A stretch of DNA of 64,000 bases from Bradyrhizobium barranii subsp. barranii (GTDB lineage Bacteria > Pseudomonadota > Alphaproteobacteria > Rhizobiales > Xanthobacteraceae): NCBI RefSeq assembly GCF_017565645.3, contig NZ_CP086136.1, positions 1,302,001-1,366,000 on the forward strand, written 5' to 3'. The notes below the pieces were generated by a model. It saw nothing but the letters and a program-made list of their open reading frames with translations. It made no database searches and was not told the origin of the DNA. Shown piece by piece: positions 37,253-45,016 of this stretch. Position numbers and translations under genes: made by a program. Every line of letters begins with the position of its first letter. Position 1 is the first letter of the stretch.

Positions 37253-39190
37253 ATGCGCAGGCCCGCCATCAGTGATTCACCCATCGTCAAGGTTGTTGCT
37301 GAAACCGGTGCCTACCTCGAGCCACCCCCGCCCGAAGTCGTTGAAACCGATCCGGATCTGTCTGCCGAAGATGCGGAGCAAATCCGCCGGGATTATCTGC
37401 TCACGCGCTTCTGGATCAGCGCTAAGGGATTTTGGGGGAAAAACGGTGACCGGGTGGCGTGGATATTTTCCATCGTCCTGGTGATCCTGATTGTCACCAA
37501 TGTCGGCTTCCAATACGGCATCAATGTCTGGAATCGCGCGATCTTCGACGCGATCGAGAAGCGCGATTCCACCACTGTGTTTTATTTGACCGCGGTGTTC
37601 TTTCCGCTCGCGATCGGCAGCGTCCTGCTCGGCGTTGCGCAGGTATTCACGCGTATGGGCATCCAGCGCCGCTGGCGGGCGTGGTTAGCCAATTCCGTGG
37701 TGTCGCGCTGGCTGACCAATGGCCGCTATTATCAGCTCAATCTCGTCAGCGGCGACCATCAGAATCCAGAATACCGCATCGGCGAGGATCTGCGCGTCGC
37801 CACTGATGCGCCGGTGGATTTCGCCGCCGGCGTCACCTCGGCATTCCTGTCGGCGACCACCTTCATCGTGGTGCTCTGGACCATCGGCGGCGCGCTGACG
37901 GTCACGATCGCGGGATCGACCATCACCATTCCTGGCTTCCTCGTGATTGCGGCGGTGTTGTACGCGGCGATTGCCTCAGGTTCGATCATGACGATCGGGC
38001 GCGGCTTCGTGCAAGTCTCCGAAGACAAGAATCAGGCCGAGGCCGAGTATCGCTACACGCTGACCCGCGTGCGCGAGAACGGCGAGAGCATAGCGCTGCT
38101 CGGCGGTGAGGAGGAAGAGCGCGACGGCATTGACAAGACCTTTACCAAGGTGCTGAGGCAATGGGCGCGGCTCGCCGGCCAGCACATGCGCACCACGCTG
38201 GTGTCGCAGGGATCGAGCCTGATCGCACCGGTGGTGCCGCTGCTACTGTGCGCGCCGAAATTTCTCGACGGCAGCATGACGCTGGGACAGGTGATGCAGG
38301 CGGCCTCCGCCTTCACCATCGTGCAGAGCGCGTTTGGTTGGCTGGTCGACAATTATCCGCGGCTTTCGGACTGGAACGCCTGTGCGCGGCGCATCGCCTC
38401 GCTGATGATGTCCCTGGACGGCCTTGAGCGCGCCGAACGTGGCGACGGCATCGGCCGCATCAAGCGCGGCGAGACCGAAGGCGACGCTATTCTCAGTCTC
38501 AACGATCTTTCGGTGACCCTCGACGACGGCACCGCCGTGGTCGGCGAGGCGGAAGTCGTGATCGAAGCCGGCGAACGCCTGCTGGTGGCCGGTGAGACCG
38601 GCACCGGCAAAAGCACATTGGTGCGCGCGATCGCGGGGCTGTGGCCGTGGGGCGGCGGCAGCGTCAATTTCCATCCAGATCGCCGCCTGTTCATGCTGCC
38701 GCAAAAACCCTATGTGCCGTTGGGCACGCTGCGGCGAGCCGCTGCCTACCCAGCCGCCGCCGAGGACTGGACGGTGGAACAGATCGGCGAAGCGCTCGAC
38801 AAGGTTGGCCTCAGTCATCTCAAGGACAAGATCGAGGAAGAGGCGCCGTGGGACCAGACGCTATCAGGAGGTGAAAAGCAGCGGCTTGCCTTCGCGCGGC
38901 TGTTTCTGCACAAGCCAGATATCATCGTGCTGGACGAAGCGACCTCTGCACTCGATGAAAAGAGCCAGGACAAGATGATGGAGCTGATGACCAGGGAGCT
39001 GCCCATGGCCACCGTGGTCAGCGTCGCCCATCGCACCGAGCTTGAAGCCTTCCACAGCCGCAAGATAGTGCTGGAACGGCGCAAGGGTGGCGCGAAACTC
39101 GTCAGCGACGTCGATCTCGTCCCACGCAAGGGCAGGCGCCGGCTGCTCGGTCGCTTCCTCGGTCATCGCAAGCCGCCGCTGCAAAGGTGA
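37253..39190 (+). CDS. SbmA/BacA-type ABC transporter, fused permease and ATPase
   Basis: This encodes 645 residues from ATG 37253 (a TTG 15 bases earlier lies inside the promoter). The membrane half (about 50-370; ABC_membrane_2 family) has FWGKNGDRVAWIFSIVLVIL, IQRRWRAWLANSVVSRWLTN, YYQLNLVSGDHQNPEYRIGE and a C-terminal EAEYRYTLTRVRENGESIAL. The ATPase half has Walker A GETGTGKST, Q-loop PQKPYVP, signature LSGGEKQRLAFAR and Walker B IIVLDEATSALDE. This is the bacterial YddA/BclA-like family; BclA of Bradyrhizobium imports nodule peptides, but that assignment is not proven here. No frame problems. Confidence 0.92.
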   Translation: MRRPAISDSPIVKVVAETGAYLEPPPPEVVETDPDLSAEDAEQIRRDYLLTRFWISAKGFWGKNGDRVAWIFSIVLVILIVTNVGFQYGINVWNRAIFDAIEKRDSTTVFYLTAVFFPLAIGSVLLGVAQVFTRMGIQRRWRAWLANSVVSRWLTNGRYYQLNLVSGDHQNPEYRIGEDLRVATDAPVDFAAGVTSAFLSATTFIVVLWTIGGALTVTIAGSTITIPGFLVIAAVLYAAIASGSIMTIGRGFVQVSEDKNQAEAEYRYTLTRVRENGESIALLGGEEEERDGIDKTFTKVLRQWARLAGQHMRTTLVSQGSSLIAPVVPLLLCAPKFLDGSMTLGQVMQAASAFTIVQSAFGWLVDNYPRLSDWNACARRIASLMMSLDGLERAERGDGIGRIKRGETEGDAILSLNDLSVTLDDGTAVVGEAEVVIEAGERLLVAGETGTGKSTLVRAIAGLWPWGGGSVNFHPDRRLFMLPQKPYVPLGTLRRAAAYPAAAEDWTVEQIGEALDKVGLSHLKDKIEEEAPWDQTLSGGEKQRLAFARLFLHKPDIIVLDEATSALDEKSQDKMMELMTRELPMATVVSVAHRTELEAFHSRKIVLERRKGGAKLVSDVDLVPRKGRRRLLGRFLGHRKPPLQR

Positions 39191-39413
39191 AAACGGCTCG
39201 AAGCGCATTCGATTTTCGAGTTTTGCAACGGTGTCGAAGGCTAAACGGACTCTGGACGAAGGTTGTGTCAGGTCAGTCATGGCCATCTCGGATATGCGCC
39301 TTTTTGGAACCAATGTCCGGAGTGATAGCTTCTAAATCCGCTCGGCACCACCGGCAAACAAAGAGGCAGCCACACGGGCCGCCTATCTATTTTCAACTCA
39401 ACGTGGAGCCCAA
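39191..39413. other. convergent intergenic with weak hairpin
   Basis: On the minus strand AGGCGGCC/GGCTGCCT near 39363-39386 is a weak terminator candidate for the gene ending at 39414. Otherwise nothing. Confidence 0.4.
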
Positions 39414-41174
39414 CTAGTTGCCGGATTGCGCGAGTTCGCCGCCAATGCGGTTGAAGCGCGCCTTTTGCTCACTGCTCAGTGACCCATAAAAGTCGTTGAG
39501 CGCAGGCTTCACCGTATTAGCTGCATCGATCATGGCCTGCAGGCGCTTCTCCATAGCCTCCAACCGGCCGGGCGGAGTGATTGGCGTGTCCTCGGGGCAG
39601 GCGGCTTGCATGATCGAGACAGCCTTTGCGGTGGCCCTATCAAGGAGCTTCAAACCACCTTCCTGCGCATTGGTCGGCTTGATCGCGTCCTCGATCCGCT
39701 CGATCGGCAGATTAGCAAGCCCGGCTTTCGGTTCGCTGCAGCTCTTGCCATCCCGCGCCGATGTCTGGTTGGCCTCGGCGTTGCTCTTCTGCTTCGGCCC
39801 AATTTCGTTTAGGCGCTCCTTCTGCTCATCGTTCAACGAGCTATAGAACTTCTCCATCGCCGGGCGGACCGTCTGCACTGCTTCGAGCGTGGCTGTCAGC
39901 CGCAACGTCATCGCCTGTAGGCGACTGGGTGGCGTCATCGCGAAGGCGTTTTTCGCGGGGCATGAGGCTTTGAACACGCTGGCGGCTCTCTGGCCCGAGC
40001 TTCGCACCTGGTCGAGAAGCTGCTTCTGCTCGGTATTCAAGCCGACCTTGCTATTGATTTCTGCGAGCGGCCAAGCAGTGATGCCCGTGCCAGGCTGCGT
40101 GCACGGTTCTTCCACGGTGGAAGAAGTCGATCGGGCTTGGCGTCCGTTTGGCGGCGCATAGGCATAGCTGTACTCAGGCGGCAGACCGGCTTGGCCCCAG
40201 AACACGCCGTCGAAGAAATCATCATAGGCATAGGCAAAGTAACCGTCATCATAGCCAGAGGGCCAGAATGCGTAATCGAATACGTCCGAATAGGCATAGG
40301 GCCAGAACACGGGCCCGTGCCACGGCACGAAGGCCGCGCGCAGGCCGAGGCTCCAGGCCCGGCGTGTGGCGAGCGCAGCCGTGTCCGCACGGAAATTGGC
40401 ACCTTGCGCCCGTGCCGCGAAACGCGCAGCGAAGCGGCCTTGCTGGGCTGCCTGCGGTGTAACACGCGCGACACCGTTACGACGCTCGCCGCGCTGCGCT
40501 TGCTCATTGGGTTGAACCAATGCACTCGGCTGAGCATGGCCGTTAGGTTGCAGCCGCTGCTGCACGCGCTGCTCACGCTGCTGATTGATTTCCTGCTGCT
40601 TCTGCGCGCGTTGCGCAGTCGGGAGCTTTCGCAGTTCACGGGTTTCCTGTTGGCGCAGCGTGAGCTCCTCGCGTTGCTGGCGGCGCAGCTGCTCGCGCGT
40701 TGGCGCAGCGGATACGGCGGCCTTGGGCGCGGCGTTGTGGGTGGTCGGCGGAGTTGCTGTTCGGGCGGGTGCATTGTCCCGCGGACTGTTGATGATGCGT
40801 GGCGTTGCTTGACGCGTTGGAGCTGCGGTCCTTTGCGGCGCATGGCCTTGTGGAGCGGCCTCGCGTTGCGGTGCGGCCTGGCGTTGCGGCGCGGCTTCAC
40901 GTTGCGGTACGGCCTGCCGTTGCGGCGCGGCCTGCCGTTGCGGTGCGACTTCACGTTGCGGTGCGGTCTGGCGTTGCGGCACGGCCTCGCGTTGCGGAGC
41001 GGCCTGACTTTGCGGCGCGGCCTGCCGCTGTGGCGGCGGCGCGACAGCTGGGGCTGAACGCGCCGCCGGCGCTCCTTTGTTGTTTTCGTGCTTCTGTTCC
41101 TGAGCATTTGCGCTCAACGGGATCATCAACACTGCGAGCCCCAGCATTGCAGTCAGCTTCAAAACGCTTTTCAT
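39414..41174 (-). CDS. large exported LTXXQ/Spy-like protein with PQR-rich repeats
   Basis: This encodes 586 residues from ATG 41174 (CGGAGAA upstream). A signal peptide (MKSVLKLTAMLGLAVLMIPL-SANA) is followed by about 14 seven-residue repeats of the type PQRQAAPQREA (residues 45-130), a Gln/Arg-rich coiled coil, an aromatic Tyr/Asp/Phe segment (VFDYAFWPSGYDDGYFAYAY), and two LTXXQ-type helical units (FYSSLNDEQKERLNEIGP and FYGSLSSEQKARFNRIGGEL), each with a Cys pair. The units resemble Spy/CpxP periplasmic chaperones. An envelope stress chaperone is plausible; the repeat region may span peptidoglycan. Confidence 0.82.
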   Translation of the reverse strand: MKSVLKLTAMLGLAVLMIPLSANAQEQKHENNKGAPAARSAPAVAPPPQRQAAPQSQAAPQREAVPQRQTAPQREVAPQRQAAPQRQAVPQREAAPQRQAAPQREAAPQGHAPQRTAAPTRQATPRIINSPRDNAPARTATPPTTHNAAPKAAVSAAPTREQLRRQQREELTLRQQETRELRKLPTAQRAQKQQEINQQREQRVQQRLQPNGHAQPSALVQPNEQAQRGERRNGVARVTPQAAQQGRFAARFAARAQGANFRADTAALATRRAWSLGLRAAFVPWHGPVFWPYAYSDVFDYAFWPSGYDDGYFAYAYDDFFDGVFWGQAGLPPEYSYAYAPPNGRQARSTSSTVEEPCTQPGTGITAWPLAEINSKVGLNTEQKQLLDQVRSSGQRAASVFKASCPAKNAFAMTPPSRLQAMTLRLTATLEAVQTVRPAMEKFYSSLNDEQKERLNEIGPKQKSNAEANQTSARDGKSCSEPKAGLANLPIERIEDAIKPTNAQEGGLKLLDRATAKAVSIMQAACPEDTPITPPGRLEAMEKRLQAMIDAANTVKPALNDFYGSLSSEQKARFNRIGGELAQSGN

Positions 41175-41515
41175 GAAAGAATTCTCCGCTACGACTATAC
41201 TGATCGCAGCGCAAACAAACTGGCGGTGGCATTGTGCGGGGGTTTTGCCTCGCGGCGCGTTGATATTCACCAATCGTTGTGCGTCCGACATCGGGACAAA
41301 TAGGGTCAGCCAGCAAAAGTTCCTGCCCTACCGCGCGATACAAGGTCGCGCAGATTGATCTGCATTAAATTGGACCCAATTCTGATGTTATCGAACACGA
41401 CCGGCAATCAGGAAGAGTGCCAGCTTCTTTCGAAGATGATTATCGGGTGCGGATGCTGTGCCCCCCGCGCCCCCAGTTTAAATCCAGGGGGTCTGAAATT
41501 TAAAGCCGGACAGTG
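41175..41515. other. intergenic, nothing firm
   Basis: About 340 bases. TTGATCTGCATTAA at 41356 is one base off an Fnr/FixK-type site but is 180 bases from the nearest start, so I do not call it. Confidence 0.4.
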
Positions 41516-41530
41516 TGGTCAATTTTGACC
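41516..41530 (+). promoter_or_regulatory. operator-like block TGGTCAATTTTGACC
   Basis: The same symmetric block as in the repeated module. TACCGCC follows about 26 bases later, but the CGGTGACTGAGAG element is absent. It lies 51 bases before the peptide ORF at 41582. Confidence 0.45.
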
Positions 41531-41581
41531 GGCGGCGTGCTCTAACGCACTTAGCCTACCGCCCTCACCAAGGAGGTGACC

Positions 41582-41635
41582 ATGGCACAGGACCCTTCTC
41601 GGCCATTGCGGGCGGGTATCGGGCACCTGCTCTAA
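41582..41635 (+). CDS. possible 17-residue peptide
   Basis: ATG 41582 follows AAGGAGGTGACC, the strongest ribosome site in the window. The peptide is MAQDPSRPLRAGIGHLL. It could be a real micropeptide or the start of a gene cut by TAA; the frame continues AATEESSDLYSLGR beyond the stop. Confidence 0.35.
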   Translation: MAQDPSRPLRAGIGHLL

Positions 41636-41697
41636 GCAGCTACCGAGGAGTCCTCAGATCTGTATAGCCTGGGACGGTTAGCGCGCCCCCAAAACCA

Positions 41698-41946
41698 TCA
41701 TCGCCGGCGTGCGACGGCAACGCCCAACAGGAACGCGACTAACAGCGAACCAAGTGGCGCTTCGCGCGCGATATTGCTCAAGATGCTCAACGGCATCCCT
41801 GGCTTTCGACCCGCTTCTATCGCGCCGCTAACTCGATGGACTGCCCCCTTCACAGCTTCGGAGACTTCCGCGATGGTGGATTTCGGTTCTGGAACGGAAT
41901 CCAAGCTTTCATGGGCGAAAGGGGCCAGCGGGATGTCATCACTCAC
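41698..41946 (-). CDS. small membrane-anchored protein, ElaB/YqjD-like layout
   Basis: This encodes 82 residues. An acidic N-terminus, an amphipathic helix (STIAEVSEAVKGAVHRVSGA), then a C-terminal hydrophobic helix with GSLLVAFLLGVAVARRR. The layout resembles ElaB/YqjD/DUF883 tail-anchored proteins, some of which bind ribosomes in stationary phase. Together with the CsbD-type gene it could form a stress unit. Confidence 0.72.
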   Translation of the reverse strand: MSDDIPLAPFAHESLDSVPEPKSTIAEVSEAVKGAVHRVSGAIEAGRKPGMPLSILSNIAREAPLGSLLVAFLLGVAVARRR

Positions 41947-42008
41947 GATCTCTCCAAGTCAACAAACAGCCAATCAATCAAGAAGCGTGAATAGCTCCGA
42001 TATGGCCG

Positions 42009-42383
42009 TCATAGCCGTTGTCGCCCGCGCTGCGGCGGATGGTGCGGCGGGCGCGTCAGCAATAGCCCCAACGCAAAGCCGATCCCGCCCGCGATCAACA
42101 TCGAACCGAGGGGATTGTCCTGCACCTTCTTCGCGATCGCTTGCGAGCCGTCACGGAAAGTATCACCGCTGTTCTCATAAGCGTCCTTGGCGTAGTTGAC
42201 GGCGGCATCCGTAGCTTCCCGCGCTGCATCCTTGGCCTGGCCATACAGGTTCTGCGCGGTGCCTGTCGCCTCGCGGATGCGGCCTGCTGCCTGGGTCTTT
42301 GCGTCGCCGGCGATATCGCCGACGGTGCCCTCGACCCTACCGGCGAAGTCCTTCGCCGAGCCGGCAATTCGATCGTTCTCCAT
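42009..42383 (-). CDS. CsbD-family stress protein with membrane tail
   Basis: This encodes 124 residues from ATG 42383. The first 50 residues are CsbD-like (NDRIAGSAKDFAGRVEGTVG, DAKTQAAGRIREATG). A helix follows (AREATDAAVNYAKDAYENSG), then a hydrophobic C-terminal segment (GSMLIAGGIGFALGLLLTRP) and a basic tail. CsbD proteins are general stress proteins. A near-consensus EcfG promoter lies 36 bases upstream. It lies next to the ElaB-like gene, 62 bases away. Confidence 0.83.
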   Translation of the reverse strand: MENDRIAGSAKDFAGRVEGTVGDIAGDAKTQAAGRIREATGTAQNLYGQAKDAAREATDAAVNYAKDAYENSGDTFRDGSQAIAKKVQDNPLGSMLIAGGIGFALGLLLTRPPHHPPQRGRQRL

Positions 42384-42777
42384 AGCGAACACTCCCTAAG
42401 ATGAAGTCTCGGAGCGCTAACTGACAAGATCAGGCTACGTTCCTGCGCGCACAGAAGACCGGCTTGCAAATGTGGTCTGATCTAAGCTCTCACCATTCCA
42501 CACTTGCTGCTCGCCGACGAGGCGATCGAGTATCAGAAAACTGTTGCGATGCATGGGCTGTCGATCCCCGCACGGCCCAGCGCCGTCTGGATCTTGAGAG
42601 AACTCACAGAATGGCTGCGGTTTCCGTTTGCAGCCGCAGCGGCGCTTGCTCACTTTTGCTCACTGTCAAAATTTCAAATTGCGAGTGTCCTGATCAGGAC
42701 GGCTCGGGACGGTAGGTACTGGCCTGTTTCAGACGACAGTGGCCTAGTCTTAAAAATGGCAATGATCTAATTTGAAA
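42384..42777. other. intergenic, contested short frames
   Basis: Overlapping frames on both strands (42435-42653 minus; 42504-42770 plus) cannot be told apart and neither has good support. GTGAGCA occurs twice in 20 bases on the minus strand near 42655. Confidence 0.35.
42419..42443 (-). promoter_or_regulatory. EcfG-like promoter (near consensus)
   Basis: On the minus strand GGAAC (42443-42439), 16 bases, AGTT (42422-42419): one mismatch to GGAAC-N16-CGTT. It serves the CsbD-family gene. Confidence 0.5.
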
Positions 42778-42795
42778 GTGAGCAATTTTGAACAG
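42778..42795 (+). promoter_or_regulatory. extra operator-like block
   Basis: GTGAGCAATTTTGAACAG, a single-block copy 137 bases before the block of copy 5. It may be a second binding site for the same factor. Confidence 0.4.
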
Positions 42796-42860
42796 ACGAT
42801 CGCAGTGCATATCTGCTGTTTTGGTGGTCACCGGGGGATTGCGCTGTCCGGACCTAATCC

Positions 42861-42894
42861 AACGCCACCAAGCATTATTGGGCTTGGTGGCGTT
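42861..42894 (+). terminator. strong hairpin, possible terminator or sRNA end
   Basis: AACGCCACCAAGC pairs perfectly with GCTTGGTGGCGTT around an 8-base loop, followed by GTGCTTTC. No gene ends just upstream, so it may terminate a small RNA starting near 42790. Similar closing pairs are seen at 26473. Confidence 0.5.
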
Positions 42895-42931
42895 GTGCTT
42901 TCCCGGGTCCTAATTCGTTAACTTTTCGAAA

Positions 42932-43020
42932 GTGAGCAAAATAGAACGGCGCCGGGATAGCGATGATTCCATGGTGCCTCCATCACCGCCCCCATCACGG
43001 CATCTATCGGTGACTGAGAG
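42932..43020 (+). promoter_or_regulatory. repeated promoter-like module, copy 5
   Basis: GTGAGCAAAATAGAACG at 42932, 56 bp, then TCACCG (42983) -N19- CGGTGA (43008) and CTGAGAG. The start codon is 36 bases further behind AGGTGAGCATC. Confidence 0.7.
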
Positions 43021-43056
43021 TTCTGTAACGCTCCCGCTTGAGTTTAGGTGAGCATC

Positions 43057-43278
43057 ATGTCATCCTTAGCAGTCTTGTTCGACCCAAGCCGCATAGCAGT
43101 TCAGCCCCATACCTGCCCCCAATGCTTGGGTCCAATGACCCTGACGCACATTAAGCCCTCTCGGATCGGATTCGAGATTCGTACGTTTCAGGGCGTCAAT
43201 TGCCATCACGTCGATAAAGTCGTCAGCGAAACCCATTCGATGAAGTGGATTTCTTCCGGGCTGCGGGCTCCGGTTTAG
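43057..43278 (+). CDS. zinc-ribbon small protein (three cysteines)
   Basis: This encodes 73 residues from ATG 43057. The first knuckle is intact (TCPQCLGPMTLTHIKPSR), but the second reads GVNC where relatives have CxxC, so one ligand is lost. The end (VVSETHSMKWISSGLRAPV) matches the decayed copy at 24577. The full promoter module is upstream. It may bind zinc weakly or with a His (NCHHVDK). Confidence 0.62.
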   Translation: MSSLAVLFDPSRIAVQPHTCPQCLGPMTLTHIKPSRIGFEIRTFQGVNCHHVDKVVSETHSMKWISSGLRAPV

Positions 43279-43342
43279 ATCCCAACACGGTCCCTAGATG
43301 GGGATCTGGGCGACGACACAACCTGTCAGAAGAGAATAGTTT

Positions 43343-43870
43343 TCAACAAACATCTGGCGGCGCTATTTGCTCAGCCGTGCGCCGACGTTCAGCCTTAAAT
43401 TCAAGGACATATCTTTGAACAGCGTGCTTGGCATTGGAGCTCCAACGACGCATGAGTTGCCATGCCTGCAGGGATGCGACCCAGTCCTGGCCTTGACAAA
43501 ACCTGTCGTAGCACCAGGCGAAAACAGGAATTGACATAAGCTTATCGCGGCTAACGCTGAAGAGACGCTCAATAAGCAGGAGCTTGAGAAGCTCGCCAAC
43601 GATGAGGACCATAAGCCCGTCAACGACGTGGCCTGTCGCCGTCAGGTAAGCCGCAACAGGCTTAACAGGTTCGAGCAAAATGACCGGCACGATGAACAGC
43701 GCCAGAGTAGGATATGGGCGAAGCGACACAATCCACGCTCGCAAGCTTTCGAATACCCAGCAATCCGCCATCCGGCGAAGGACAGGTTTGAAGAGAGTGA
43801 AAAAGACGGCGTCCACCAGGAAGTAGATGGCGGCGATCAGAAGCACAAAGCGTTTGAATATACGGCTCAA
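43343..43870 (-). CDS. conserved membrane protein
   Basis: This encodes 175 residues. Three hydrophobic segments: FVLLIAAIYFLVDAVFFTLF at the start, YPTLALFIVPVILLEPVKPV, and VDGLMVLIVGELLKLLLIER. The C-terminal third is soluble and basic (WCYDRFCQGQDWVASLQAW, EFKAERRRT). It resembles a rhizobial inner-membrane hypothetical family. Function unknown. Confidence 0.78.
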   Translation of the reverse strand: MSRIFKRFVLLIAAIYFLVDAVFFTLFKPVLRRMADCWVFESLRAWIVSLRPYPTLALFIVPVILLEPVKPVAAYLTATGHVVDGLMVLIVGELLKLLLIERLFSVSRDKLMSIPVFAWCYDRFCQGQDWVASLQAWQLMRRWSSNAKHAVQRYVLEFKAERRRTAEQIAPPDVC

Positions 43871-43931
43871 GCTAGATTCTTCAACGAACCAAAGCGCGAA
43901 TCATCATTAAGTTCACGAGCCAAAGCAGCGA

Positions 43932-44213
43932 ATGACACGACCGCAACCAATGATCAAAACGCTCTCGGCCGTCGCAATTTCCGCCTTCATTGCCGCCGCC
44001 TTGTTCGTACTGTCTGTATATGCCCCAGAGGTCGAACCTGGGCAGTCGGCCGCCCTCCAGAAGAGCAACCGGCGCGATATTCATGTTGTCGACACGGGCT
44101 GTGCAAAGCAGACTTGGCCTCACTTCAGCGGCTCGTGCCTGCACGCGAATGGCGCGAAACTCGAGGCGCGCCTTGTCAGTGCAGCTCGCGAGTCAGAAAA
44201 CGGTTCGAAATGA
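43932..44213 (+). CDS. small exported two-cysteine protein
   Basis: This encodes 93 residues (starts at 43932 or 43950). A hydrophobic N-terminus (LSAVAISAFIAAALFVLSVY) is a signal peptide or anchor. The mature part has CAKQTWPHFSGSC, matching the recurrent rhizobial pattern C-QW-Y-xx-C, probably a disulfide. Function unknown. Confidence 0.7.
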   Translation: MTRPQPMIKTLSAVAISAFIAAALFVLSVYAPEVEPGQSAALQKSNRRDIHVVDTGCAKQTWPHFSGSCLHANGAKLEARLVSAARESENGSK

Positions 44214-44431
44214 GACTTCAAATCGACCGCGCGTGCCTCTACCTGCGACCAAAGGAGTGGTGGACTGCCTGTTACCCTGACAGGCGAGCTCAACCAATTG
44301 CGACGAGGCCGATGGCGTGAGGCCATACCTGGCGCCAAAGCCAATATTCCAACAAGCTGATCAAATTTGCACAGACACCAGGCGGATCAGCTTGCAATAC
44401 TGCGTCCAAACCAGAATGCCGAGGTGTCACA

Positions 44432-44737
44432 ATGAATATGTCGAGCGAAGGCCTGCTGGTCATACTGTTTGTCGGTCTCGTTGCGGGCTGGTTGGCTGGT
44501 CAAATCGTCCAGGGGACCGGTTTTGGAATTATCGGTGACCTCATTGTCGGGATTTTGGGCGCCTTTATCGGAAGCTGGTTGTTACCTCAGCTAGGCATAC
44601 ATCTCGGTAGCGGGATGATCAGCGCGATCGTCAACGCCACCATCGGAGCGATATTGCTGCTGCTCATCGTGCGGCTGCTTCGAGGTGGCAGCGGATGGGG
44701 AGGCAGGTGGGGCGGCAATTGGGGTCGGCGATGGTAA
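44432..44737 (+). CDS. GlsB/YeaQ/YmgE-family membrane protein
   Basis: This encodes 101 residues. Three transmembrane helices with the family motif GLVAGWLAGQIVQGTGFGII, then GDLIVGILGAFIGSWLLPQL and IVNATIGAILLLLIVRLL. A Gly/Trp/Arg tail (GGSGWGGRWGGNWGRRW) is an addition. The family (transglycosylase-associated protein) is stress-induced in many bacteria. Confidence 0.92.
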   Translation: MNMSSEGLLVILFVGLVAGWLAGQIVQGTGFGIIGDLIVGILGAFIGSWLLPQLGIHLGSGMISAIVNATIGAILLLLIVRLLRGGSGWGGRWGGNWGRRW

Positions 44738-44960
44738 CGCATTCCCGCAGAGTGACTCGCGACCGCCCGCTGTGACTTGCTACCGGCCCCGCGACTGTGG
44801 ATCCGCTCTGAGTGATGCAGCACGCTGCATAATCGGCAATGCGCCGGCTCCCAGGATCCCGCGTGGGTCCCGCGAATGGGAGACCCCTTCAACGACGGCT
44901 TTGCTTTGGTCGTTGCGAGCTCCACGCCTCGAAGGCGCCCAACAAAAAGGGACGGAGAGA

Positions 44961-45000
44961 AATACTGATCCACTCACGTAAATACTGATCCACTCACGTG
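44961..45000. repeat. tandem duplication of a 20-bp unit
   Basis: AATACTGATCCACTCACGTA is repeated directly, with one mismatch at the last base. It lies 17 bases after the kinase stop at 45017. Confidence 0.9.
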
Positions 45001-45016
45001 ACCACATGCGCGCTGG

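Noticed and set aside
37253..39190. Naming the ABC transporter bclA or bacA
   Set aside because: The family fits but the paralogues (YddA, SbmA, BclA, ExsE-like) cannot be told apart by eye.
40840..41040. Regular short repeats, possible CRISPR array
   Set aside because: The repeats are in-frame codons for PQRQAAPQREA, about 21 bp with no spacers; no cas genes.
40137..41057. A long plus-strand frame with Leu/Arg/Gly repeats
   Set aside because: Mirror of the PQR repeats of the Spy-like gene.
41356..41369. TTGATCTGCATTAA as an Fnr/FixK site
   Set aside because: One mismatch, 180 bases from the nearest start, and no oxygen-related gene next to it.
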